Shown here: positions 1 through 8,099 of the stretch, in pieces
Layout of the letters: each line of letters opens with the position of its first letter
How positions within the stretch are numbered: the stretch's first letter is position 1
Assembly (NCBI RefSeq): GCF_009769385.1
Contig: NZ_VKAB01000026.1
Coordinates: 62,001-126,000, forward strand
Origin: Saccharothrix deserti
GTDB lineage: Bacteria > Actinomycetota > Actinomycetes > Mycobacteriales > Pseudonocardiaceae
DNA length: 64,000 nucleotides
Direction of reading: 5' to 3'
The notes under the pieces: generated by a model
Databases searched by the model: none
Told to the model about the DNA's origin: nothing
Seen by the model: the letters and a program-made list of their open reading frames with translations, nothing else
Position numbers and translations under genes: made by a program

Positions 1-1371
1 CACCGTCGTGCCCGCCTGGACCGACACACCGGCCGAGATCCAGCCCTGCGGGGACTCGGCGTTCGGGGCCACCGCCATACCCGCGCTGCCCGCCGCGACC
101 AGCACGCCGCCGCTGATGGTGAAGTCGCCGTTGACGTCCAGCGCGCCGTTGCCGTTCATGGTCGGCCCGTTCACCACGACGGTGCCGCCGGTGATCGAGG
201 CGGTGCCGTTGGAGTCGAAGCCGTCGCCACCGGCGTCGATCACCAGCGAGCCGCCGCTCACGACCGCGGAGAAGTCACCGACCTGCTCACCACCGCCGCC
301 GCCCGGCCCGCCCTGCGCCGCCTGATCACCGGTGCCACCGGCCGCGTTGACGCCGTCGTCGCTCGAAACCACGGTCACGTCACCGCCGTTGACCGCGATG
401 TGCGCGGCCTCCAGCCCCTCCACCGACGCGGTGATGTCCACAGCCCCGCTGTCGATCGCGAACGAACTCTCCGCGTGCACGCCGTCGTCACCGCTCGCGG
501 CGGTGACGGTGGCGCCGTCGACGTGGATTGTGCCGTCGCTGTGCAGGGCGTCGTCCGACGAGTCCACAGTGGACTGACCACCGGCCAGCACGGTGATCAC
601 ACCGGACTTCAGGCCCTTGCTGGACACGTCCTCGGACGGCGACGTGTCGTGACCGCCGCCCGTGGTCGCCTTGGGCGTGCCGCCGGTGACGACGAGGTCC
701 GTCGCCGCGTCCACGCCGTCGCCCTTCGAGGTGATGTCGACCGTGCCGTCGGTGATCGAGACGTAGCCCGCGTCGGCGTCCTCGGTGTTGTCCGCCTTGA
801 TGCCGTCACCACCCGCCGTGACGGTGAGCGCGCCGCCGGACACGACCACGTAGTCCTTGCCGCGCAGCCCGTCGTCCGCCGCGTCGACGGTGATCGTGCC
901 GGACTGCACGACGAGACCGTCCTTGCTCGCGACGGCGTCGTTGCCGTTGCCCTTCGCGGTGAGCGCTCCCCCACCGGCGACGGTGAGGTCGCCCGCGCTG
1001 AACAGCGCCGCGTTGACGTCGGCGTCCTCGGCGTAGGAATCCGTGTCGCTCAACGTGTTCGTGCTGCCGTCCGCGAGCACCACGACCAGTTCGCCTACTT
1101 CGGTCGCCGCGATCGCCGCGCCGGAGGAGCTGCTGATGTCCACGCCGTCCAGGACGAGCGTCACCGTGGCGTCGGGGGCGGTGACGACGACCTGGCCGTC
1201 GGTGAGCGTGCCGGTGAGCCGGTAGGTGCCGGCCTCGGTGATCGTCACCGACTCGCCGCTCAACAGGTCGGCGGCGGGCAGTAGGTACTTGCGGTCCACC
1301 CTGGTCAGCAGCTCGGCCCTGGCCACCAGGTCGTCCAGCGCGATCGGCGGCAGGTCGTCCAGCGCGATCAC
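1..1371 (-). CDS. Secreted-type beta-helix (carbohydrate-binding) protein fused to a VTC N-terminus; 3' end off window
   Basis: About 457 codons are present and the gene runs off the left edge. The GTG start overlaps the stop of the DUF4956 gene by 4 bp. The first ~35 residues (motif TRVDRKYLLPA) match the N-terminus of VTC-type polyphosphate polymerases, the usual partner of DUF4956. From about residue 37 the protein changes abruptly to short repeats such as GGDGIKADN, DDGLRGKD, DDALHSDG and DDGVHAES, typical of Cthe_2159-like calcium/carbohydrate-binding right-handed beta-helix proteins. The catalytic VTC body (about 200 residues) and any signal peptide of the beta-helix protein are absent. 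In related actinomycetes, DUF4956, VTC and this beta-helix family are separate neighbouring genes, so the reading here suggests a deletion that fused two genes in frame. I infer that it is non-functional as a polymerase and that its surface location is uncertain. Confidence 0.75.
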   Translation of the reverse strand, partial: MIALDDLPPIALDDLVARAELLTRVDRKYLLPAADLLSGESVTITEAGTYRLTGTLTDGQVVVTAPDATVTLVLDGVDISSSSGAAIAATEVGELVVVLADGSTNTLSDTDSYAEDADVNAALFSAGDLTVAGGGALTAKGNGNDAVASKDGLVVQSGTITVDAADDGLRGKDYVVVSGGALTVTAGGDGIKADNTEDADAGYVSITDGTVDITSKGDGVDAATDLVVTGGTPKATTGGGHDTSPSEDVSSKGLKSGVITVLAGGQSTVDSSDDALHSDGTIHVDGATVTAASGDDGVHAESSFAIDSGAVDITASVEGLEAAHIAVNGGDVTVVSSDDGVNAAGGTGDQAAQGGPGGGGGEQVGDFSAVVSGGSLVIDAGGDGFDSNGTASITGGTVVVNGPTMNGNGALDVNGDFTISGGVLVAAGSAGMAVAPNAESPQGWISAGVSVQAGTTV

Positions 1372-1934
1372 GCCGCCACCCGTTCACGGACGCGTGGCGC
1401 GACGTAGCGGACCTCGACCAACGTGGTGTCGTCCACCAGGTCCACTTCCTTGACCACCACGTTCACCACGCGCCCGCCCATCAGTTGCTGCAGGTGCGCG
1501 CGCAACGCCTCCTCGTCGGTGTGCGCGGTGTCCAGGTGCACGGTCTGCTGCCGGTAGGAGCCGAACAGCTTCGGGTGGTCGCCGACGAACAGCGCCACGA
1601 CCACCAGCCCCATCAACGCGAGCGTCAGCGGCCCCAGTTCGGCGCCGAGCCCGGCCAGCAGGCCGAGCGCCAACGCGGCGAAGTAGTAGGCGACCTCGTG
1701 CTGGGCGATCTCGTCGGACCTCAGCCTGATGATCGACAGCACACCGAACAGCCCCAACCCCAGCCCGGCCGTCACGGTCGAGGAACCCAGCGCCATCGCC
1801 ACCGCCAGCACGCCGACGTTCACGCCGAGGAACGCCACGACGAGATCACGCCGGTGGTGGCGGGGGAAGTACAGACCGAAGGTCAGGATCGCGATGGCGA
1901 CGATGTCGGCCGCTATGGTCGTCAACTGGTTCAC
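1368..1934 (-). CDS. DUF4956 family membrane protein
   Basis: The product has 188 residues and starts with GTG (MNQLTTIAAD). Hydrophobic segments lie at about residues 5-22, 32-50, 52-66, 85-100 and 102-118, followed by a soluble C-terminal domain of about 65 residues. The central motif GLFGVLSIIRLRSDEIAQHE is characteristic of DUF4956. The family is found next to VTC polyphosphate polymerase and CotH/beta-helix surface proteins and is thought to work with them at the membrane; its biochemical role is not known. The stop codon overlaps the GTG of the downstream gene (GTGA), so the two are translationally coupled. Confidence 0.85.
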   Translation of the reverse strand: MNQLTTIAADIVAIAILTFGLYFPRHHRRDLVVAFLGVNVGVLAVAMALGSSTVTAGLGLGLFGVLSIIRLRSDEIAQHEVAYYFAALALGLLAGLGAELGPLTLALMGLVVVALFVGDHPKLFGSYRQQTVHLDTAHTDEEALRAHLQQLMGGRVVNVVVKEVDLVDDTTLVEVRYVAPRVRERVAA

Positions 1935-2112
1935 AGGGGGCGTCCTTCATCAGGAGTTGGTGTCCTGTTCATCCAGCCGGCCGAACCTGTGCGCGCCCTG
2001 TGAGCCTCCTGTGGTCCGGGAATGACCGTGGCGACCGGAAAGAGCTACACCTTCACCGGGCAGCACCGATCGACCACGGCACGACACCACCCGATCGAGT
2101 GAAGGAATCGCG

Positions 2113-2487
2113 TCACGATCGCTGAACTACCGCCATGACGTTGCCGGAGGGGTCGGTGAACCACGCGATGGCCGGTCCCCACTCGCGGTAGATGCCCTTC
2201 TCATCGGTCTCCATCCCTTCGTACCGCTCGAAACGCACACCTCGCCCGGTGAGGTCGTCGACGGCCCGGTCGATGTCCTCGACCTCGAGGTTGAGGACCG
2301 TGAACGTGGCGGGCACGTGGTCCTCCTTGGGGTAGACCATGATCCACGTGTCGTCGGAGACGTTCAGGCTCAGCAGGCCGTTTTCGTCCTCGGTCACACG
2401 TAGGCCGAGCACGCCTTCGTAGAAGTCCTTGGCCTTCGCGGCGTCGTTGACGGCGAAGCTGCTGAACACGCGTGTGTGCTGCACCAT
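2113..2487 (-). CDS. VOC (glyoxalase/bleomycin resistance) superfamily protein
   Basis: The product has 124 residues with a single VOC module pair: beta-alpha-beta-beta-beta from FSSFAVNDAAKAKDFYEGVL through the C-terminal strand ending NVMAVVQRS. The start at 2487 (MVQHTRVF) is chosen because GGGAGGG lies about 8 nt upstream and homologues begin here; longer in-frame starts only add arginine-rich residues. The C-terminal DPSGN motif is typical of the family. The substrate cannot be told from sequence. It is a stand-alone gene with no partner. Confidence 0.85.
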   Translation of the reverse strand: MVQHTRVFSSFAVNDAAKAKDFYEGVLGLRVTEDENGLLSLNVSDDTWIMVYPKEDHVPATFTVLNLEVEDIDRAVDDLTGRGVRFERYEGMETDEKGIYREWGPAIAWFTDPSGNVMAVVQRS

Positions 2488-2698
2488 CGGATATCCCTCC
2501 CGGGGCTTGCGGCGGGATTCAAAGGTACGCCGCACATCCGCCGCCCGCCGTCCGTGCGCCCGCCGTCCGCGCGCCCGCCGAGAACGGCCACCGACCCCAC
2601 CACGTTCCGGAATGCAACCCTTCCGCAGTCGGCCGCGTGATTGCTCAGGGACGCCCCCGTGCGCGCAACGGGGGCGTCCCCTGTCCGCCACTCGACGA

Positions 2699-2890
2699 TC
2701 AGTGCGCCAGGCGGTTCTCCGCGACAGCGGCAACGAACCGGACCAGCGTGCCTCGCGGCCAAATCAGCACGGGGCCGTCCGGGTTCTTGCTGTCACGGAT
2801 CGCGAAGCGTCCACTCTCGACGGCCACCTCGACACATTCGTTCTGAGCGCCGCTGTAGCTCGACTTCCTGAACTCGCTGGACGTGATCAT
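2699..2890 (-). CDS. DUF397 domain protein
   Basis: A 63-residue protein with the DUF397 pattern: FRKSSYSGAQNECVEVA near the N-terminus, then FAIRDSKNPDGPVL and a C-terminal WPRGTLVRFVAAV. Such small proteins are encoded directly after XRE-DUF5753 regulators in actinomycetes and resemble the WhiJ-associated partner proteins of Streptomyces development and antibiotic regulation. Here the ATG overlaps the stop of the XRE gene by 4 bp, so the pair is co-translated. The likely role is modulating the DNA-binding partner, inferred from family context. Confidence 0.9.
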   Translation of the reverse strand: MITSSEFRKSSYSGAQNECVEVAVESGRFAIRDSKNPDGPVLIWPRGTLVRFVAAVAENRLAH

Positions 2891-3750
2891 GATTCCTCCA
2901 TCTCCACTGCCGCCTTTCGTACCAGCGCCACCGATTCCTCAGTCGGCAACGCCAAGGCGGCCAGGGCTTCGAACTCCGCCGCGTAGGCCGCGACGGCTGC
3001 TTCATCCTCGATCCACCGACCGCCACCGTGGTACTCCAGGTAGACGGAATCGGGATCGCTCGGGTCGCCAAAGCCGAGAATGGTGATGGCACTGGTCATG
3101 ACGGCGTGCGCGCCGGCCTGGTAGGGCAGCACCTGGACCGTGATGTTCGGCGCGGCCGCCCGGTCCAGCAGATGACGCAACTGCTCGGCCATGACCTCCG
3201 GTCCGCCGACGACACGACGGAGGACCGCTTCGTCGATGATCGCGTGAAGGGACAGCGGGTCGCGCGCGTCGTCAAGCCTCCGCTGCCGGGCCAAGCGGGA
3301 AGCCACCGACTTCTCCAAGGAGCGCTTGCCCGTCTGGAACCGTTGCTCGGCAACATGGATGGCGGTGGCGTACCGCGCGGTCTGAAGCAGGCCGGGGATG
3401 ACGGTCTGCTGGAGAGTCCGGGCTGACACGGCATCGGCTTCCGAGCGCAGAAATGCCCGGTACTTCGGGCTCATGTCCACCGTGTGCTCGACCCGGTTCG
3501 CCTCCTCGACGGCGTCCTCCCACAAGGATTCCGCCGCGTGCCGCTGCTCGTCATCGGCGTTGTAGAGCGCGAGGAGCACCGACAAGGTCGGGAAGTCGGG
3601 CCGGACGTGACCGTTCTCGATCTTGCTGACCGTCGCGGGCGACTTCCGCAGGATCCTGGCCACTGATGCAGGATCGTGGGACGACGCCTTGCGCAGCCCG
3701 GTCAGGTACTCACCAAGCCGGCGTTTGCGACGGGTCTGCGTACTGGGCAC
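2887..3750 (-). CDS. XRE-type helix-turn-helix regulator with DUF5753 domain
   Basis: The product has 287 residues. Residues ~10-70 form an XRE HTH (LGEYLTGLRKASSHDPASVA, KSPATVSKIENGHVRPDFPT). Residues ~95-275 match DUF5753 (ARTLQQTVIPGLLQTARYA, IIDEAVLRRVVGGPEVMAEQ, ITVQVLPYQAGAHAVMTSAI). This is the WhiJ-like class of actinomycete regulators, usually paired with a DUF397 protein as here. It probably autoregulates from the ~245 bp upstream gap. The zinc-finger gene on the opposite strand beyond the gap belongs to the same kind of locus. Confidence 0.93.
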   Translation of the reverse strand: MPSTQTRRKRRLGEYLTGLRKASSHDPASVARILRKSPATVSKIENGHVRPDFPTLSVLLALYNADDEQRHAAESLWEDAVEEANRVEHTVDMSPKYRAFLRSEADAVSARTLQQTVIPGLLQTARYATAIHVAEQRFQTGKRSLEKSVASRLARQRRLDDARDPLSLHAIIDEAVLRRVVGGPEVMAEQLRHLLDRAAAPNITVQVLPYQAGAHAVMTSAITILGFGDPSDPDSVYLEYHGGGRWIEDEAAVAAYAAEFEALAALALPTEESVALVRKAAVEMEES

Positions 3751-3995
3751 GGCGCGTTCCTTCCTCGGTTCGAGACGCTGGCGAGCCTATCGGTAGATCC
3801 GCGTTCGAGGTTCACCCCATCAGGTCATTCCTTCCAGAGAAATGAACCCGCTATGTTCACGGTGCTGATGGGGCCGCGGACGCGTCCTGGTTCGTCCTCC
3901 AGACCGGCGCGTTTCCTCAGCGCGGCCTCATCAGCCCGATTGCGGAGGTGATCGACCTTGTGCCCCAGCCCCCTCTCCACTCCCGGACGGCCGTG

Positions 3996-4277
3996 ATGGG
4001 CGCCCGGCCGTTCCGGTGGCTGCCGTACCAAGGGCGTCGTCACGCGATCCCCGCCACGCTGGCTGCCCGCGACGAGGGGCAGACCTTGTGCGGGGTGGCG
4101 GTGACCGTGCCGCACGCCCCACCGCCCAGGAGTCCCGACGGCTGCTGGCCCACGTGCCGCGATTGCGACGTGGCGTGGCGCGAGCACGAGGACATCCCGG
4201 TGTTCCCATGGCCGCGCGAAGCCGGGGACCACCTACCGACGAACGCACGAAAGAGTGGACATGACCACGCACGATGA
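3996..4277 (+). CDS. Small actinobacterial zinc-finger-type protein
   Basis: The product has 93 residues from the ATG at 3996 (MGARPFRWLPYQGRRHA); an in-frame GTG at 3948 would add 16 residues but its GGAG abuts the start. The protein has a TLCGVAV segment and a PDGCWPTCRDCDVAWREHE segment, giving four cysteines that could bind one zinc ion. Similar short proteins lie beside XRE-DUF5753/DUF397 loci in Pseudonocardiaceae. Function is unknown. The gene overlaps the start of the next gene by 17 bp, suggesting coexpression. Confidence 0.6.
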   Translation: MGARPFRWLPYQGRRHAIPATLAARDEGQTLCGVAVTVPHAPPPRSPDGCWPTCRDCDVAWREHEDIPVFPWPREAGDHLPTNARKSGHDHAR

Positions 4278-4752
4278 CCAACGCCCACAACGACGTGACG
4301 GCCTGGCGGAAGGCGTGCCCACGCTGCGCGGCCGCCTGCTCGGCCACGAAGCGGGCACCACCGACTCGCCGGCGCCCGAACCGACCATGTGGTGTTCCTG
4401 GGGCACCGAAGCGATCAACGTGATCGACGTGCTGTGCCGCACCGCCGAACGGATCGACATCTTCGCGCCGCTGGGCATCCACCCGGCACTCGGACGGCTC
4501 GACCCCGACCGCTGCACCGCCTACGTGCTGGAGGGCACCGCCGTCGGCCGCACCGACGTCAGCGTCCGCTTCATCCCGCACAGCGTCTACCCCGGCGCCG
4601 AGAACCCGCTGACCCGCTTCACCATGCCGGACGGCCCGTCGGTCGTCTTCTACGCCTACCTCCACGGCGCGCAGTTCACCGAGGAACCACTCCACCTCAC
4701 ATCCGCCTACGCGCTCTTCGAACTGCTGCCCGAGATCACCACCGCCGCGTGA
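4261..4752 (+). CDS. Hypothetical protein, co-transcribed with the zinc-finger gene
   Basis: The product has 163 residues, starting at the ATG at 4261 (MTTHDDQRPQ); a GTG at 4255 is an alternative. The first ~35 residues are polar and probably disordered. The rest is a compact alpha/beta sequence (AINVIDVLCRTAERIDIFAP, TDVSVRFIPHSVYPG, PSVVFYAYLHGAQF) with no cysteine cluster, signal or membrane helix. I do not recognise a family. Third-position GC is high in this frame and it overlaps the upstream zinc-finger gene, which together support a real gene. Confidence 0.55.
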   Translation: MTTHDDQRPQRRDGLAEGVPTLRGRLLGHEAGTTDSPAPEPTMWCSWGTEAINVIDVLCRTAERIDIFAPLGIHPALGRLDPDRCTAYVLEGTAVGRTDVSVRFIPHSVYPGAENPLTRFTMPDGPSVVFYAYLHGAQFTEEPLHLTSAYALFELLPEITTAA

Positions 4753-4857
4753 GGAGTGATCGACCGGCACGGTCCGTTGTGGACAGACGCACGCCCGTGC
4801 ACGGCACGAAGCTGCCATCCGGCGCCGGTCGCGGCGGCGGAGTTCTAGGTTGGCGGG

Positions 4858-5705
4858 GTGGTCGACTCCATCCTGCGTCGCGGTGCCGCCGCCCTGCCCG
4901 CTCTAGTGCTGCTGGGCGCGTGCGGCGCCGGGCCCGCACCCGAAGCACCGACTGATCCGTCCTCGGTTTCGACGACGACCACCACCACCAGTTCCGCCCC
5001 GCCACCACCGAAGCAGGCGGAACCTATCGGGCGGGCGACTGTCTCGCCATCGTCGACAACGCCTTCCAGCCGGTCGGCTGCGACACCGGGCACCAGGCCG
5101 AAGTGATCATGTCCGACCGGCCGCCGGCGGGATTCCCGGACGACTTCCCACCGTCCGCCACCTCGATCTCACCGACCTGCCGCGCCGAGATGACCACTTA
5201 CCTGGGCGGTCCCGATGTCGAGGCCACCCGGCTCGAACACCGCGTGCTGTGGCCGACGGAGGGGCAGTGGAGCGCCGGTGAACGGTGGTTCGCCTGCGCG
5301 ATCCTGGAACGAGGGCCGGACAACAACGCGGCCAAGCGGACCGGATCGCTCGCGGGCGCGCTGTCGTCGGGTCTCGGCGCGTTGCGGAAGTGCTATGCCG
5401 GTGAACCGCTGGACGAGCCGACCCGCGTCGTCCCGTGCGACCAGCCGCACCGCAGCGAGGCCGTGCCCGGCGTGGTCGAGCTCGGCTCCCACACCGATCC
5501 CGCGCCCAGCTACGGGACCATGATGGAACTGTCGCTGGACCGGTGCGTGCGGGCGGTCGAGACGTACCTGGGCGGGCCACGCCCCGGCGTCACGGCGAGA
5601 TCGGTGATGCCCGCCGTCGAGTACTGGTCGTCCGGCGCCACGACCGCGGTCTGCTTCGCCATCACCACCGAACCGGTGACCGGCCCCCTCGGCGTGGAGA
5701 GGTGA
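4858..5705 (+). pseudogene. Septum-formation-type lipoprotein, frame broken in the linker
   Basis: The first frame from GTG 4858 encodes a lipoprotein signal peptide (LPALVLLGACGAG, lipobox LGAC) and a Thr/Pro linker, then runs out of homology. In the other frame, beginning just after nucleotide ~5020, reads TYRAGDCLA followed by VGCDTGHQAEV, the conserved opening of the septum-formation domain, and this continues to 5705 with two repeats of the fold (CRAEMTTYLGG and CVRAVETYLGG). A single-nucleotide change in the C-rich linker (around 4990-5020) would join them into a normal ~280-residue exported lipoprotein. No good start exists for the second frame alone except GTG 5103, which would omit the domain start. 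It may be a true frameshift or a sequencing error. Confidence 0.65.
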
Positions 5706-5875
5706 CCCGTGGAAAGCCGTGAGGAGCTCTGGACGATCCCAGCGACTCGGGGGCGATCGAGTTCCTGCACGAGGTCACGGAGGCGGTGCGCGAAGGGCTG
5801 GCCCGCGCGTCCGACTCGCCTCGGCGGTGGAGCGGTCCGCCAGAGCCATGAGTGATCCACGCCACAGTCGAACCC

Positions 5876-5902
5876 TGTCAGGGATCGGGGCGCTGTCCCG
5901 TT
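5876..5902 (+). promoter_or_regulatory. Candidate ECF41-type promoter
   Basis: TGTCAGG at 5876-5882 is followed after about 16 nt by CGTT at 5899-5902. This resembles the TGTCA(CA)/CGTC pattern reported for ECF41 sigma factors. It lies 34 nt before the start of the oxidoreductase that precedes the ECF41 gene, the expected place for an autoregulated promoter. Confidence 0.4.
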
Positions 5903-5935
5903 CAGAGGGCGAGCGAACGAGACAGGAGCAAGAAC

Positions 5936-7126
5936 ATGCAGCACCGCATCATCGTTCTCGGAGCCGGATACGCCGGAGGCTACGCCGCCGGCTGCCTCGC
6001 CCGCCGCCTCCACCCCGACGACTTCGAGATCACCGTCGTCAACGCCGAACCCGACTTCGTCGAGCGGCTGCGCCTGCACCAGCTCGCCGCCGGCCGGGAT
6101 CTGCGCCGCTACGGATTGGCGGAGATGTTCGCGGGCACCGGCATCCGCCTGCGACTGGCGCACGTCACCGCTGTCGACGCCGAGCACCGGACCGTCACCG
6201 TGACCGACGGCGAGGGCACCGACCGGCTCGAATACGACACCCTCCTCTACGCGCTCGGCAGCACCGCCGCCGACCACGGCGTTCCGGGCGTGGACGAGCA
6301 CGCCTTCCACGTCGCCGGACGGCAGGCGGCGCTGCGCCTGCGCCGGCGCCTGGACGAGCTGGGCGGGAACGGGACGGTGCTGGTCGTCGGCGGCAACCTG
6401 ACCGCGATCGAGGTCGCCACCGAGATCGCCGAATCCCGCCCCGGGCTCAAGGTCACCCTCGCCACCAGCGGCGAGCTGGGTGGTTGGCTGGGCCCGAAGG
6501 CCCGCCGCCACCTGCTGCGAGCCTTCGACCGGTTCGGCATCACGGTCCACGAGCACACCACCATCGACCGCGTCGAGGCGACGGGGGCTACCGCCGCCGA
6601 CGGCACCGGCTTCGCTTCCGACGCGACCGTGTGGGCGGCCGGCTTCGCCGTCCACCCCATCGCCGCGGCCAGCGGTCTCGATGTCGAAGACGACGGCCGG
6701 ATCAGGGTCGACCGCATGATGCGGTCGGTCTCGCACCCGGAGGTCTACGCCGCCGGCGACAGCGTCCACGCCGTCGGCGAGAACGGCCGGCCGCTACCGA
6801 TGTCCTGCGCTTCTGCGGGGTTCACCGGCATGCAGGCGGTGGCCGCGATCATCGGGGACCTGACCGGTCGCAAGATCTCGAAGACCTCGCTGGCATACGT
6901 CGGCAACCACATCAGCCTCGGCCGGAAGGACGCGATCTTCCAGATGGTCGACGGCGACGCGCGATCGAAGTCCTGGGCCCTGCGCGGCCGTCCGGCCGCG
7001 CGCTTCAAGGCGGCCATCCTCCGGACCTCCGCGTGGAGCATGGGCCACCCGACCTTCGGAATGCCCGCCCGCAAGCACCGCTTGGCAACCGCATCCCACC
7101 GCTCCACCGAGGCGGTCGCCGCCTAG
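5936..7126 (+). CDS. NDH-2-like FAD-dependent oxidoreductase
   Basis: The product has 396 residues. The start at ATG 5936 is set by AGGAG about 9 nt upstream and by the Rossmann motif beginning at residue 4 (IIVLGAGYAGGYAA). A second nucleotide-binding motif lies mid-protein (GNGTVLVVGGNLTAIEVATE) and a FAD-site motif near the C-terminus (VYAAGDSVHAVG). It belongs to the type II NADH dehydrogenase/FAD-NAD(P) oxidoreductase superfamily, is soluble or peripheral, and has no membrane helix. It ends 10 bp before the SigJ-like gene. ECF41 sigma factors are typically encoded with an oxidoreductase, carboxymuconolactone decarboxylase or epimerase, so I infer it is the sigma factor's main target. Confidence 0.9.
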   Translation: MQHRIIVLGAGYAGGYAAGCLARRLHPDDFEITVVNAEPDFVERLRLHQLAAGRDLRRYGLAEMFAGTGIRLRLAHVTAVDAEHRTVTVTDGEGTDRLEYDTLLYALGSTAADHGVPGVDEHAFHVAGRQAALRLRRRLDELGGNGTVLVVGGNLTAIEVATEIAESRPGLKVTLATSGELGGWLGPKARRHLLRAFDRFGITVHEHTTIDRVEATGATAADGTGFASDATVWAAGFAVHPIAAASGLDVEDDGRIRVDRMMRSVSHPEVYAAGDSVHAVGENGRPLPMSCASAGFTGMQAVAAIIGDLTGRKISKTSLAYVGNHISLGRKDAIFQMVDGDARSKSWALRGRPAARFKAAILRTSAWSMGHPTFGMPARKHRLATASHRSTEAVAA

Positions 7127-7136
7127 CGTGGCGCTC

Positions 7137-8075
7137 ATGGACACCGCCACCGTGGAGCGTTTCGAGGCCAGCCGGGACCGGCTGGCCTCGCTCGCATACC
7201 GTCTGCTCGGCTCGGCCGCCGACGCCGAGGACGCGGTGCAGGACGCGTTCCTGCGCTGGCAGGCCGCCGATCGGGAGCACATCGAGGTACCCGAGGCGTG
7301 GCTGACCAAGGTGGTCACCAACCTGTCCCTCGACCGGCTCCGCTCGGCGAAGGCGCGGCGCGAACGCGCGGTCGGCGCCTGGCTGCCCGAACCGCTCCTC
7401 GACGGCGACCCGATGCTGGGCCCGGCAGAGACCTTCGAGCAGCGCGAATCGGTGAGCCTGGCAGTGCTGACGCTCATGGAACGCCTCCCGCCGGTCGAGC
7501 GGGCCGTCTACGTCCTGCGCGAGGCCTTCTCCTACAGCCACGCCGAGATCGCCGAGATCCTCGACATCACCGAGTCCGCGAGCCAGCAGCACGCCCATCG
7601 GGCCCGGCGCCATGTCGCCGCCGAGCGCAACGTCACTGAAGTCGACCGCGCCGCCGCGCGCCGAATCGTCGAGGCGTTCCTCCACGCCGCTTCCTCGGGC
7701 CGCACCGAACAGCTGGTGGCGTTGCTGACCGACGACGCGACCGCGATCTCCGACGGCGCCGGCGGGTTGGCTGAGAAGCTGCTGCGGTACTCGGTCCCCG
7801 AGCGGATCGCCGCCGCCGCGCGAGCCGGCTTCAAGCCGACTCCGGCGAAGCGGAAACTGGTCGGCGGCTCCCCGGCGATCCACGCCGGCGTGATCAACGG
7901 CTCCCCCGCCGTGATCGCCGTGCTCGACGACCGGGTGGTGGGCGTGGCGATCCTGGAGGTCCGCGACGACAAGATCGCGGCCGTGCGCGGCATGGCCTCC
8001 CCGGCCCGACTCGGCCGCCTCACCCGGGAATGGCGGCGGCGCGAGCACGATGACCCCCTCATCGAATCGTGGTGA
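7137..8075 (+). CDS. sigJ: ECF41 (SigJ-type) RNA polymerase sigma factor with SnoaL-like C-terminal domain
   Basis: The product has 312 residues from ATG 7137 (an upstream GTG at 7128 adds three). Sigma region 2 spans residues ~5-70 (RLASLAYRLLGSAADAEDAV) and region 4 ~105-160 (LPPVERAVYVLREAFSYSHA). A SnoaL-like domain follows at ~175-290. The linker/C-terminal extension normally modulates activity in place of an anti-sigma factor; none is encoded nearby, which fits. Probably cotranscribed with and controlling the upstream oxidoreductase from the promoter-like site near 5876. Confidence 0.93.
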   Translation: MDTATVERFEASRDRLASLAYRLLGSAADAEDAVQDAFLRWQAADREHIEVPEAWLTKVVTNLSLDRLRSAKARRERAVGAWLPEPLLDGDPMLGPAETFEQRESVSLAVLTLMERLPPVERAVYVLREAFSYSHAEIAEILDITESASQQHAHRARRHVAAERNVTEVDRAAARRIVEAFLHAASSGRTEQLVALLTDDATAISDGAGGLAEKLLRYSVPERIAAAARAGFKPTPAKRKLVGGSPAIHAGVINGSPAVIAVLDDRVVGVAILEVRDDKIAAVRGMASPARLGRLTREWRRREHDDPLIESW

Positions 8076-8099
8076 CCGGAGACCCGGGGTGCGGCGAGC

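Noticed and set aside
3931..4818. Minus-strand open frame opposite the zinc-finger and hypothetical genes
   Set aside because: No recognisable domain and poorer codon pattern than the plus-strand frames.
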